DNA from: Roseomonas sp.
Lineage (GTDB): Bacteria > Pseudomonadota > Alphaproteobacteria > Acetobacterales > Acetobacteraceae
Reading direction: 5' to 3'
NCBI GenBank assembly: GCA_020249285.1
Contig: JADCFX010000004.1
Location: 124,001 to 188,000, forward strand
DNA length: 64,000 nucleotides
Positions 24,833-33,491 of this stretch are shown piece by piece (positions within the stretch are counted from its first letter, which is position 1; each line of letters begins with the position of its first letter). The translations under genes and the position numbers were made by a program. The notes under the pieces are model-generated. The model was not told the DNA's origin. It made no database searches and worked only from the letters and a program-made list of their open reading frames with translations.

Positions 24833-26707
24833 ATGCCCGAAAGCGCCCTTGCCAGCCTCGAACTCGCCGCCGCGCGCAATCCGGCCGGGGCGATGGAGTT
24901 GTTGCTTGTGACGGTACGGCGGATTGCTGCCGGGACAATTCTTGAAGAACTCGCCACGCCAGAGGCGCCGCAACCGACCGAAGTGCTGGCGACACGGCTT
25001 GCTGCCGCCATCACGCGCATCCTGACCGATCCTGCCGTTCCGTTTAATGGCAGCGTCGCGCTGCGCCTGGCTGCCTATGGGCGCGTTTTGGATCACGTGC
25101 ACGCCATCAGCGGCTTTGGCAGCTCGGACCACATCCTGCGCATGCTGGGCGCCGGCGATACTGACGGGCTCAGGCGCCTTCTTCAGCAAGACCGGCATGC
25201 ATTCGCCAAGGCCTGGCTGCTGTTTTCCATGGATTCCGCGCTGCCCATTGATGTCCGCGCCCTGCTGGAAGCACCCGCGCCGCTCGCACTGCTGGTGGCG
25301 ATGGGCCTGGTTTCGCAAAAGCCTATCCTGACCGAAGCCGGGCACCGCCGGCGCGAAGAATTGGTGAGCCTGGCTGGGCAGCTCAGGCCCGTGCCGCTCC
25401 CGCTTTCGGTGGATCATTTGGTACTGCTTTCGGCGGCTTGGATGCTGTGTTCCTACGCCACGGCGCGCGACAAGCATGGCATCAAGCCGGTGCTGAACCG
25501 CGTGCTGCGCCTTTGGGGGGAGAGCATCGGCCTCAGCGATGCGGCGCTGCCCCCGATCCGGGCGTTGAAGACGCACCCGACCTTGCTGATCGCGGCCGAG
25601 ATCATGCATTCCAACCACGTGCAGTATCGCTATTTCGGGCAGTATCTGCGCCAGTTGCGCCAGCGTTTCAGGTTGGTGTTAGTGACCGAGGAATCCCAGG
25701 CCGATAGCAGCGTGCGTGCGTTGTATGATGATGTGCATGTTTTCAAGCGCGAAGGTGGGACGAGCTATTTCAACGATTTGGCAGATACGATCAAATCCAT
25801 CGCCCCGGATGTGATCTTCTGGCTGAGTGTCGGCATGCGTCATTGGGGGCCCGTGCTTGCCAATTTCCGCCTGGCACCCATTCAATTGGCCGGGCTCGGC
25901 CATTCGGCCTCCACTTTCTGCGACACCATGGATTACTACTTCACCGAAGAAGGTTATGTCAGCGACCCGGGCCTATTATCCGAACAAGTGGTGCTACTGC
26001 CGGATGAGAGCCTGATGTTCGAGAGATCACCGCATTACACGCCGCTGCCACCGATTATTCGCGAAACTGCGCAGCCCTTGCGCGTCGTGTTGCCGTCCAA
26101 CCTATTGAAGCTCAATCCGCATTTTATCGACGTCTTGCGGCGCATTCGCGAAAAGGCCCGCCGGCCATTGGAATTTCGCGTCTTCCCGAATGTCTCGGGC
26201 CTTGAGCTCATGGCGACCAAGCGCGTTTTTGAGCAGCATCTGCCAGGCAGCATCGTGTATCCCGTCATGACCTATAACGCCTATCTGGCAGAGCTGAACG
26301 CTTGTGATCTGAATCTGAGCCCCTTCCCCTTTGGCGGCCTGCATAGCGTTGTTGACTCCCTCAGGCAGGGCATTCCGGTGGTGGCACTGGAAGGGCTTGA
26401 TCTGCATGCGCGCACGGATTCCATGTTGCTCCGCCGGCTTGGCATGCCGGAATGGCTGATTACGCAGAACGAGGATGAGTATATCGCCACGGCTTTGCGC
26501 CTGATTGACAATGACGCGGAGCGCGTGGCGTTGAGCCGTCAGGCGGTGAATTTGGACCTTGACCGCACGCTTTTCGGTGATGCGACGACGCCGCTTGGCC
26601 GCGATGTCGTGGATGCGATGTGGTGGGTTTACCAGAATCATGAGGCGATCAAGGCATCTGGCCGCAAGGTGTTTCGCGCCGCAGATCGGCAACGCCCACC
26701 CGCATAA
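24833..26707 (+). CDS. HMW1C/NGT-like GT41 glycosyltransferase
   Basis: A 624-residue protein, the same length as HMW1C and cytoplasmic N-glycosyltransferases (NGT). It has an all-alpha N-terminal half without TPR repeats and a GT-B half from about 240. Segments that match HMW1C/NGT as I recall them: LAPIQLAGLGHSAST, LKLNPHFIDVL, the CDLNLSPFPFGGLHSVVD donor-site block near 490-506, and RLGMPEWLITQNEDEYI near 535-551. Known members add glucose or galactose from UDP sugars to Asn in adhesins. No adhesin or secretion partner is next to it. Codon use is less biased than in the neighbours (mixed GAC/GAT, more CTG/TTG mixture), possibly an acquired gene. Confidence 0.82.
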   Translation: MPESALASLELAAARNPAGAMELLLVTVRRIAAGTILEELATPEAPQPTEVLATRLAAAITRILTDPAVPFNGSVALRLAAYGRVLDHVHAISGFGSSDHILRMLGAGDTDGLRRLLQQDRHAFAKAWLLFSMDSALPIDVRALLEAPAPLALLVAMGLVSQKPILTEAGHRRREELVSLAGQLRPVPLPLSVDHLVLLSAAWMLCSYATARDKHGIKPVLNRVLRLWGESIGLSDAALPPIRALKTHPTLLIAAEIMHSNHVQYRYFGQYLRQLRQRFRLVLVTEESQADSSVRALYDDVHVFKREGGTSYFNDLADTIKSIAPDVIFWLSVGMRHWGPVLANFRLAPIQLAGLGHSASTFCDTMDYYFTEEGYVSDPGLLSEQVVLLPDESLMFERSPHYTPLPPIIRETAQPLRVVLPSNLLKLNPHFIDVLRRIREKARRPLEFRVFPNVSGLELMATKRVFEQHLPGSIVYPVMTYNAYLAELNACDLNLSPFPFGGLHSVVDSLRQGIPVVALEGLDLHARTDSMLLRRLGMPEWLITQNEDEYIATALRLIDNDAERVALSRQAVNLDLDRTLFGDATTPLGRDVVDAMWWVYQNHEAIKASGRKVFRAADRQRPPA

Positions 26708-26755
26708 CGCAACCGGGTGCTTTCAGCCGAACCGCGTAGGCATTACATGCGGGCT

Positions 26756-28192
26756 ATGCCCAAGCCTGCCCTTCTTTGGTTCCGCCAGGACCTGCGCCTT
26801 GCCGATAACCCGGCGTTGCATGCCGTGGCCGATCGCCCGATCCTGCCGGTCTTCATCCTGGACCCGAAAGCCGCCGGCACCTGGACAGAGGGCGGCGCTT
26901 CGCGCTGGTGGCTGCACCACAGCCTGGAAGCGCTTTCGCGTGACCTGAAGGCGTTGGGCGCGCCGCTACTGGTGTTGCGCGGCGCGGCGCTTGACCTGCT
27001 GCCCAAGCTGGCGGCTGAGATCGGCGCCGATGAAATCCATGCCGGGCGCCTGACCGAGCCCTGGGCGCGGGCGCGCGACGCCAAAATCGCCGAGGCTTTG
27101 CAGGGGGCGGGGCCGAAGCTGGTGCTGCATCGGTCTGCGCTGCTGCATGAACCGCATCTGGTGCGCACCGGGGCGGGCAAGCATTACGCGGTCTATACCC
27201 CCTTCTCCCGCACGCTATTCAGTTTTGGCGATCCCGCCGCGCCCATCGCGGCGCCTGGGCGTCTGAAGCCCACCACCGGGGCGCCAAAAGGCGAGGCGAT
27301 TGCCGACCTTGGCCTACTGCCGCGCCCGCCTGAACCCGATTGGGCGGGTGGGTTCGGTGCGGTTTGGCAACCGGGGGAAGCCGGGGCAGCGCGGCGGCTC
27401 ACTGATTTTCTGGCCTCGGGCGTCAAGGCTTACGCCGATCGGCGCAATGAACCGGCCGCCAAGGGGGGGACCTCTGGCCTCTCGCCGCATTTGCATTTTG
27501 GCGAAATCTCCCCCCGCCAGGTCTGGGTGGCGGCGCGGGCGGCGGCCCCTCAGGGCGGCGCAGGGCTGGAGACCTTCCTCAAGGAAGTGCTGTGGCGGGA
27601 GTTTTCACATCATTTGCTCTGGCACCGCCCGGAAATGCCCGAGGCACCGCTGCGGGCAGAATTCGCGGCCTTCCCCTGGGCGCCGGATGCCGGGATGCTT
27701 CGCGCCTGGCAGCGCGGGCAGACGGGCTATCCGATTGTGGATGCCGGGATGCGCCAGCTTTGGCGGAGTGGCTGGATGCATAACCGCGTGCGCATGATCA
27801 CGGCTTCGTTTCTCGTGAAACATTTGCTGCAACCCTGGCAGGCCGGCGAAGCCTGGTTCTGGGATACGCTGGTGGATGCGGACCTCGCGGCCAATAGCGC
27901 TTCCTGGCAATGGGTTGCGGGCTGCGGGGCGGATGCGGCGCCTTATTTCCGCATCTTCAACCCGGTGCTGCAGGGCGAGAAATTCGACCCGGAGGGGGCC
28001 TACATCCGCGCCTGGTGCCCGGAATTGGCCAAGCTGCCGGCGCGCTTCATCCATAAGCCCTTTGAAGCACCGGAGATGATCCTGCGCGGTGCTGGCGTTT
28101 CGCTTGGACAGAATTACCCGAAGCCGGTGATTGGCTTGGCGGAAGGCCGCGCCCGGGCGCTGGCTGCCTTTGCCGGGCTGCGCGGCGGATGA
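26756..28192 (+). CDS. phrB: Deoxyribodipyrimidine photolyase (class I CPD type)
   Basis: A 478-residue photolyase: N-terminal antenna domain starting ALLWFRQDLRLADNPAL, then the FAD-binding domain with GTSGLSPHLHFGEISPRQ, LKEVLWREFSHHLLWH, YPIVDAGMRQLWRSGWMHNRVRM and WQWVAGCGADAAPYFRIFNP. It repairs cyclobutane pyrimidine dimers with blue light. I chose the ATG at 26756 since the conserved protein begins four residues later; an ATG at 26747 is also in frame. The stop overlaps the phosphoesterase start by four bases. A second photolyase, of the iron-sulfur class, is at 33492. Confidence 0.93.
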   Translation: MPKPALLWFRQDLRLADNPALHAVADRPILPVFILDPKAAGTWTEGGASRWWLHHSLEALSRDLKALGAPLLVLRGAALDLLPKLAAEIGADEIHAGRLTEPWARARDAKIAEALQGAGPKLVLHRSALLHEPHLVRTGAGKHYAVYTPFSRTLFSFGDPAAPIAAPGRLKPTTGAPKGEAIADLGLLPRPPEPDWAGGFGAVWQPGEAGAARRLTDFLASGVKAYADRRNEPAAKGGTSGLSPHLHFGEISPRQVWVAARAAAPQGGAGLETFLKEVLWREFSHHLLWHRPEMPEAPLRAEFAAFPWAPDAGMLRAWQRGQTGYPIVDAGMRQLWRSGWMHNRVRMITASFLVKHLLQPWQAGEAWFWDTLVDADLAANSASWQWVAGCGADAAPYFRIFNPVLQGEKFDPEGAYIRAWCPELAKLPARFIHKPFEAPEMILRGAGVSLGQNYPKPVIGLAEGRARALAAFAGLRGG

Positions 28193-28947
28193 TCTCGGCG
28201 CGGAGGCTGCGTGACGCCGGCTTTTCCGGGCTGCGCGTGGTCGGCGATGTGCATGGGGAAGCGGAGGCTTTTGAAGCCGCCATAGAAGGCGCAGAATCGC
28301 TGGATTTGTTCATCATTCAGCTTGGTGATTTGGTGGATTACGGGCCAGATAGCCCAGGCGTACTGCGGCGCGCCTTTGCCATGCTGGATGCGCGGCGCGG
28401 CATTTTCCTGCTGGGCAATCACGAACATAAGCTCCGCCGCGCGCTGATTGGCCACGCAAGTGCCAAGCTTTTCGTCGCACCCGAGGGGCTGGGCAAAACG
28501 CTTGAGCAATTGAACACGGCCCCCGACAGGGAGGTTTTGGCGGCGCGCGCGGTGGCCGAAATCGCCCGCGCGCCCGCCTGGCTTCGGTTGGGCCAGGCCA
28601 TGTTCATCCATGCCGCCTATCATGATGCCATGCTGTTCCGTGCGCCGCCCGAGGATGCCGGGGTGCGCCGCCCGGATGGCCCACTATCCCGCGCGCTTTA
28701 TGGCGAGGTGACCGGCCAGCGCGGGCCGGATGGCTACCCGATGCGCGCCACGCGCTGGGTGGGACGCATTCCGCATGGCATGACGGCCTATGTCGGGCAT
28801 GACAATCGCTCCAGCAATGGGCGCCCGCATGAGATGCGCGGCGCCCTGGGTGGGCGGGCGATATTTCTGGATACCGGCGCGGGGAAAGGCGGCGCGCTGG
28901 CTTGGATTGATTTGCCGTTTGAGGCGCTGGAGCGTGAGGCCGGCTAG
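28189..28947 (+). CDS. Calcineurin-like (PPP-type) metallophosphoesterase
   Basis: A 252-residue protein with the metal motifs in order: VVGDVHGE (near 18-25), QLGDLVDYGPDSP, LLGNHEHK, and a histidine near HAAYHD followed by YVGHDNRSS. These define the two-metal site of serine/threonine-phosphatase-like and ApaH-like enzymes. The substrate cannot be told from sequence; phosphoprotein or a dinucleotide are both possible. It is translationally coupled to phrB. Confidence 0.82.
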   Translation: MISARRLRDAGFSGLRVVGDVHGEAEAFEAAIEGAESLDLFIIQLGDLVDYGPDSPGVLRRAFAMLDARRGIFLLGNHEHKLRRALIGHASAKLFVAPEGLGKTLEQLNTAPDREVLAARAVAEIARAPAWLRLGQAMFIHAAYHDAMLFRAPPEDAGVRRPDGPLSRALYGEVTGQRGPDGYPMRATRWVGRIPHGMTAYVGHDNRSSNGRPHEMRGALGGRAIFLDTGAGKGGALAWIDLPFEALEREAG

Positions 28948-28958
28948 CCCAAGTTCCT

Positions 28959-28988
28959 GCCGAGTGGGGCCACTCGGCTGGAAAACGC
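28959..28988. repeat. Decayed copy of the 44-base palindromic repeat / hairpin between convergent genes
   Basis: A perfect 8-base stem GCCGAGTG (28959-28966) / CACTCGGC (28971-28978) around GGGC is followed by GGAAAACGC (28980-28988), the right outer arm of the repeat family. The matching left outer arm is missing. It lies 11 bases after the phosphoesterase stop and before the convergent lipase-like gene, where it may act as a transcript end. Confidence 0.5.
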
Positions 28989-29011
28989 TGTCAGTACGAC
29001 ACGGGCACGGT

Positions 29012-30616
29012 CTACCGAATGGCCGGCAAGCTGATGCCCGGGGGTGGCTCTCTCACCAGGCACCATCTGGGCGGATCACTGGATGGCCCGCATCCCTCCC
29101 ATCCGGTGGAGCGGCAGGACCGATTCTCAACCGTGAACCATTCCGCATTCGCGGTGCAGACGCGCCAATTCGGGTCGAGCGAGGCATCACGGCTCAAATA
29201 AATCATTTCCAGCCAAACCTCACCGACGGATTCGAAGGTTGGCAGCAGGTTTGTTATCCATTCCCACTTCGCCGCCTGGGCGGGCCGCGCCACGGCAATG
29301 GCGCCGCGCGACACGGCGCGCCGATAACCCTTGAGGAAATGTGATTCAAGGCGAACGCCAAACCCACCACTGCCAAAGCCAACCATGCTTTCGGCCACGG
29401 TCATTTCGCATTCATCCGGCAGGATCAGCGCTGTTGGGAAAGCGAAGGTGGTGCCAAGGAAAGAGCCAGCGCGGGCAAATAGGTCAACCTCGAAAAAATA
29501 ACCAATCGAGCGCATTCGCGCCACTGTGTCTTGCAGATGCGCAGCTTCCTGCCCCGGCGCGACACGCGCCCATCTTGTTGCAACCGCGTTCCAGACTTCC
29601 GCTGCCGCTGGGTAATTTGGATCGCTCACCGCCCAATGGCGCTCAAGCTCCGCGGCGAAGCCCCTTCCCTTGCCTTCACGCCAATGCGCAATCATGCGGA
29701 TCAGGCTGTCCGTGGCGCCGATCGCACCCCAGGAGACGATATGCACCAGATGATGCGGCTTCTGGACGGCATCCAAATAGGCTTGCAGGACATAACCCAC
29801 CCCTTGTGCGCTGAGCCCACCTTGGCTCTGCCCGGTCACAAAAACCTCGCCCCCTGCTGGGCCGGCGGTGGCATAAGCGGCGGCATCGCGGATCATGCTG
29901 AGGGCGGCGGTTGAGATGGCCTGCGCGCGCCCCATGGTCAGACCAGAGGCCCAGGTTCTGAGATCAGGGTGGTCGAAAGTATGCGTCCCCGCGATGGCAT
30001 AAATCCGGTGGGGGTGCCTGCGGTCCTTCGCCTCCAGCACCAGGCCGGCGAAGCCACTGAAGCGATCCGTATAGACGCGCAGGACCTCATAATGCGTGAG
30101 CGCCGCGGCGGTTGGCGAATCCTCTAGCCACGGGCGGGAAATCGGATCAGCCGGGTCGCGGTAGCGAATATCATAGGCGCGATCCGCGGCGGCGACCGTT
30201 GCCTCATCCACTTGCCAAAGCGCCGGGTGGCGGGACCGCCGATCCTGCAGGATGGCCGCGCCATCCACGCCCGCAATGTCATGGGTTGATGGGCTGCCCT
30301 CGGGAATTTCCAAATCCCGCACATGCCGCAGATGTAGTTCAATACGCGCCTGGCGTCCGCCATCCGTAAAATTCGCCCTGACCTGGTGTGAGGCGAGAAT
30401 ATCCTGCGCAAACGGCAGCGCTTGGCGAAACGCCACATGCATATCGCGGACATGTTCCTTGGACAGGTGCGAAGCCGCCGCATCGCATCGCGCGATCTGG
30501 GCCGCTGCCGCGGCGCCGCGCGGATCAGTGGCGTGTTGCGCCCGCGCCGCGCCAAGCATGAGGAGCGCCAGAAAAAGGCCGGTGGCGACATATCGGTAAG
30601 GCCATGCAACTTGCAT
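29012..30616 (-). CDS. Secreted alpha/beta-hydrolase, lipase-like, unknown substrate
   Basis: A 534-residue protein with signal peptide (YRYVATGLFLALLMLGAARAQ). The nucleophile elbow is GQSQGG in VFVTGQSQGGLSAQGV, preceded by YAIAGTHTFDHPDLRTW, an arrangement resembling class 3 lipases. AAGGA lies nine bases before the ATG at 30616. The C-terminal part has four cysteines (RVCTAN, RSCRST, EGCGPS, RWCLV) that could form disulfides. I cannot name the family with certainty. It follows an LpqC-like esterase gene on the same strand. Confidence 0.7.
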   Translation of the reverse strand: MQVAWPYRYVATGLFLALLMLGAARAQHATDPRGAAAAAQIARCDAAASHLSKEHVRDMHVAFRQALPFAQDILASHQVRANFTDGGRQARIELHLRHVRDLEIPEGSPSTHDIAGVDGAAILQDRRSRHPALWQVDEATVAAADRAYDIRYRDPADPISRPWLEDSPTAAALTHYEVLRVYTDRFSGFAGLVLEAKDRRHPHRIYAIAGTHTFDHPDLRTWASGLTMGRAQAISTAALSMIRDAAAYATAGPAGGEVFVTGQSQGGLSAQGVGYVLQAYLDAVQKPHHLVHIVSWGAIGATDSLIRMIAHWREGKGRGFAAELERHWAVSDPNYPAAAEVWNAVATRWARVAPGQEAAHLQDTVARMRSIGYFFEVDLFARAGSFLGTTFAFPTALILPDECEMTVAESMVGFGSGGFGVRLESHFLKGYRRAVSRGAIAVARPAQAAKWEWITNLLPTFESVGEVWLEMIYLSRDASLDPNWRVCTANAEWFTVENRSCRSTGWEGCGPSSDPPRWCLVREPPPGISLPAIR

Positions 30617-30687
30617 AGGTTTGTTTCCTTCACTCGGCGCCCAGGATTTCCTCAGGCATTCAGCCTAGCGGTTCTCAGGGGCAAAAT

Positions 30688-31602
30688 TCAATGCGTCGTT
30701 TTTGCGCCGCGCGCAAAGGCAAGGATCATGGCGCTTGTTTCCAGATCAGGCGTTGCACGGCCGAGAATCCTGAGAAGGCTGAGTTCCTCCCCGCCGGGTA
30801 GGCGATGGCCGCCACCCCTTATTTCATAGAGCCATGTCGCCACCCCATGCCGACAGCCCTGGGCGCGGTGCAGAACAACATCTGGCGCATCCAAGGCGCC
30901 GCGTCGTGGCAGGGCTTCCGCCGGCGCGACACCGGAGCAGCCATTGGTGGCCTGCCAAAAGGCGAAGCTCTCCGGGATCGAACGGCGGCGCTGCAGCATC
31001 ATGGCGCCACCAAGCACAACACTACCATCCCATCGCACCACCGGGTCTTCCGTGCCGGCCACAAGCATGAAAGGCAAGGGCCGCGTTGGCGTGCAAGGCG
31101 GGTCAGAAGCGGGTGGCATGGTCGCCTTGAATAGCATGAGGGACGCAAGCCGCCCGGCGCGCTGGCACGCATAATGCGCCGCCATCATTCCACCGTTTGA
31201 AATCCCAACTAAGTGGATCGCCGCAGGATCGGCAATGCTGGCCTTCACCAAATGATCAATCAGACCATCCAGTACGGCGACATCATCGGGGCCATAAAAG
31301 GCCGAGGGAAGTTCCCGCGCCAGAGAGGCTTCATTCCACACCAGCCCCGCGGCATCGGGGAAGGCCACAACAAAGCCGGCTTCCTTCGCCAGCTTCGGCA
31401 GATGCATCATGTTGCGCGTCAAGGCGCCGTTCAGCCCGGCACCATGCAGGACAATAATCGTCGGCAGCGGACCTGGCGCTGTCGCAGGCCGGTCGATGAT
31501 GGTCTCTGCGGCGCGGGTTTCGGGATCGGCTGAGGCCGCTGCGCAGGACGCAGTGAACAACAAAGCGCAGGCAATGCAGAGAAAGCGCCAAGTATGGATC
31601 AT
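30688..31602 (-). CDS. LpqC/PHB-depolymerase-like esterase, probable lipoprotein
   Basis: A 304-residue alpha/beta-hydrolase of the esterase PHB depolymerase / feruloyl esterase group. The N-terminus ends in a lipobox-like FTASC, so it may be lipid-anchored. Motifs: IIVLHGAGLNG (oxyanion region), the serine in GISNGGMMAA, the aspartate in VAGTEDPVV and the histidine in RGGGHRLPG. I chose the ATG at 31602 because it starts the signal peptide. It could act on polyester, aromatic esters or cell-wall esters; the presence of phaC 22 kb away is not evidence for polyester. Confidence 0.75.
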   Translation of the reverse strand: MIHTWRFLCIACALLFTASCAAASADPETRAAETIIDRPATAPGPLPTIIVLHGAGLNGALTRNMMHLPKLAKEAGFVVAFPDAAGLVWNEASLARELPSAFYGPDDVAVLDGLIDHLVKASIADPAAIHLVGISNGGMMAAHYACQRAGRLASLMLFKATMPPASDPPCTPTRPLPFMLVAGTEDPVVRWDGSVVLGGAMMLQRRRSIPESFAFWQATNGCSGVAPAEALPRRGALDAPDVVLHRAQGCRHGVATWLYEIRGGGHRLPGGEELSLLRILGRATPDLETSAMILAFARGAKTTH

Positions 31603-31663
31603 TGCCGAGCCTCTTCGTTCCAAAGAACGCTCTCTCCGGTTGCAATACGTCAAAGGGGTTATG

Positions 31664-32434
31664 TCACCCCCAAAGCTTCGGGTTCGCCAAATCCCGCGCG
31701 ATGCGTTCGGCAGCGGCTTCCAGCAACGCTTCACCCTTCGCGGCCGAGGCGCTGCGCGCATCGCCGATCACGCCATTGGCGCTGAGTTCCTTGAAGGATC
31801 GCCGCCGTGCCAAGGCGGGCGGTTGGCCTTCAACCCGCGTGCTATGCGGGCCATGCTGTTCCGAAAGCCGCGCGGGACGCACCGCTTCGGGCATCAGGGT
31901 CATCACCATTGAGGCCTCAGCCTCACACGCATGCAACACATTGGATTGGCGTTCCAGAATGGGTGCGAAGGCATCGCCCGCCATGTGCCAATAAGTCGCG
32001 GCGGCAACCGGAATGCCACTCTCGGCTTGCGCATCCACGGCGGCCACGACCACCGCCTCCGAATTGCCGCCATGGCCATTCAACAGCATGGCGCGCTTGA
32101 AGCCGGCGCGCGCGGCAGAACGCACAATGCCGCGCAACACACCACCGAAAGCGGCGTAATCGAGTGTAACCGTGCCGCCAAAGGGCACGTGATGCTCGGC
32201 CAAACCGGTCCAGACGCAGGGTGTGACCACCACCTGTTCGCCGGCTGCCACCATGCGGCGCGCGACGCGATGCGCCACGCCAGTGGCGCAGATGATGTCA
32301 ACGCCGGTCGCGAGTGCGGGGCCGTGTTGTTCCAGGGACGCGACAGGGATGATCACTAAAGCCCCCGCTGCCGCGCGGGCATTGAGTTCTTCGGATGTCA
32401 TCTTCATCCATTCAATTTCGGTCGTCATGAGCAT
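31664..32434 (-). CDS. Creatininase family protein
   Basis: A 256-residue member of the creatinine amidohydrolase fold. Metal-binding residues are visible in VASLEQHGPALATGVD (Glu, His, Asp), LLNGHGGNSE (His) and HACEAEASMV (Glu). Family members open cyclic amides such as creatinine, or hydrolyse formamides in cofactor synthesis. The ATG at 32434 overlaps the stop of the TctC gene by one base (a TAATG junction); a second ATG is at 32428. Coupling to a binding protein suggests a catabolic substrate. Confidence 0.82.
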   Translation of the reverse strand: MLMTTEIEWMKMTSEELNARAAAGALVIIPVASLEQHGPALATGVDIICATGVAHRVARRMVAAGEQVVVTPCVWTGLAEHHVPFGGTVTLDYAAFGGVLRGIVRSAARAGFKRAMLLNGHGGNSEAVVVAAVDAQAESGIPVAAATYWHMAGDAFAPILERQSNVLHACEAEASMVMTLMPEAVRPARLSEQHGPHSTRVEGQPPALARRRSFKELSANGVIGDARSASAAKGEALLEAAAERIARDLANPKLWG

Positions 32435-33426
32435 TACTCCGCGGTTGCGCCGGATTGTTCGACAAGGTCACGCCAGATGGGTTCTTGCGCGCGCCAGAAT
32501 TCGCCAAAAGCGGCGGGGCTGGGATCGGTCATGGCGAGCACGCTGAGCGGCTTCAGCCGCGCCGCCAGCGCCTCATCCGCCATCACGCGGGTTAGCGCGG
32601 CGTGCAGCGTATTGATTGGCCCAGCCGGTGTGCCTGCCGGGGCAACGACCGCGAACCAATTTTGTGCATCAATGCCGCTACCGGGCAAAGCTTCTGCCAT
32701 GCCGGGCACATCAACCAATTCCGGGACGAAGCTGATGCGCTGCGCGCTACCCACGGCCAGCGGGCGGAAGCGGCCTTCGCGAATATGCGGCAGCAACGCA
32801 GGAATGGCATCGAACATCATGTCAATCGTGCCCGAAGCCAAATCCTGAATGGCGAGAGACCCACCGCGATAGGGCACATGGGTGATCTGAATGCCGGCGG
32901 CGCGGTTGAGCTTTTCCAAATAAAGATGGCTGATCGTGCCCGTGCCGGAAGACCCCATGGTGACGCGCCCCGGATTGGCACGCGCAAAGGCCACCAATTC
33001 GGCCAATGTCCGAAAGGGTCTTTGGCTATTCACCACCAGCAAAATGCTGAATTGCCCAACGCGGGTAATGGGCGCCAGATCGCGCAGCGGATCAATGGGC
33101 ATTTGCGTACGATACAAAAACTTGTTCGCTGCCAAGACAGTGGCCGAGGTAAAAAGCAGCGTATGCCCATCCTTCTCGGCCTGCGCCACGGCGAGCGCGC
33201 CAAGATTGCCGCCCGCGCCAGGGCGATTATCCACCACCACGGGCTGCCCGAGTACAACCGCAAGACGTTCGGCCACCATGCGCGCCGTGATGTCATTTGC
33301 GCCCCCAGCCGCGATAGGCACAATCAGCCGCACCGGGCGGCTTGGGAAGCTTTGCTGCGCCTCAGCGGCGCTGGCGGCGAAAGCGGCGCCGGCACCAATC
33401 AGCGCAGCGCGACGGGAAAGGGGCAT
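32434..33426 (-). CDS. Tripartite tricarboxylate transporter binding protein (Bug/TctC family)
   Basis: A 330-residue periplasmic protein with a twin-arginine-like signal (MPLSRRAALIGAGAAFAASAAEAQ). Family segments: YPSRPVRLIVP-like FPSRPVRLIVPIAAGG, DNRPGAGGN, VPYRGGSLAIQDLASGTIDMM. Bug proteins bind carboxylates and similar small anions; most genomes carry many without adjacent TctA/TctB, as here. It is directly coupled to the creatininase gene, so the ligand may be that enzyme's substrate. Confidence 0.9.
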   Translation of the reverse strand: MPLSRRAALIGAGAAFAASAAEAQQSFPSRPVRLIVPIAAGGANDITARMVAERLAVVLGQPVVVDNRPGAGGNLGALAVAQAEKDGHTLLFTSATVLAANKFLYRTQMPIDPLRDLAPITRVGQFSILLVVNSQRPFRTLAELVAFARANPGRVTMGSSGTGTISHLYLEKLNRAAGIQITHVPYRGGSLAIQDLASGTIDMMFDAIPALLPHIREGRFRPLAVGSAQRISFVPELVDVPGMAEALPGSGIDAQNWFAVVAPAGTPAGPINTLHAALTRVMADEALAARLKPLSVLAMTDPSPAAFGEFWRAQEPIWRDLVEQSGATAE

Positions 33427-33491
33427 GGGGAGACCTCCAGCTTGGGACAGCGAAAGCTAAGCCGGAAAGGGGCAGGAAGAAAACTCCCTGA

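Noticed and set aside
26756..28192. Cryptochrome (photoreceptor) instead of photolyase
   Set aside because: The sequence follows bacterial class I CPD photolyases across the FAD domain; nothing suggests a photoreceptor tail.
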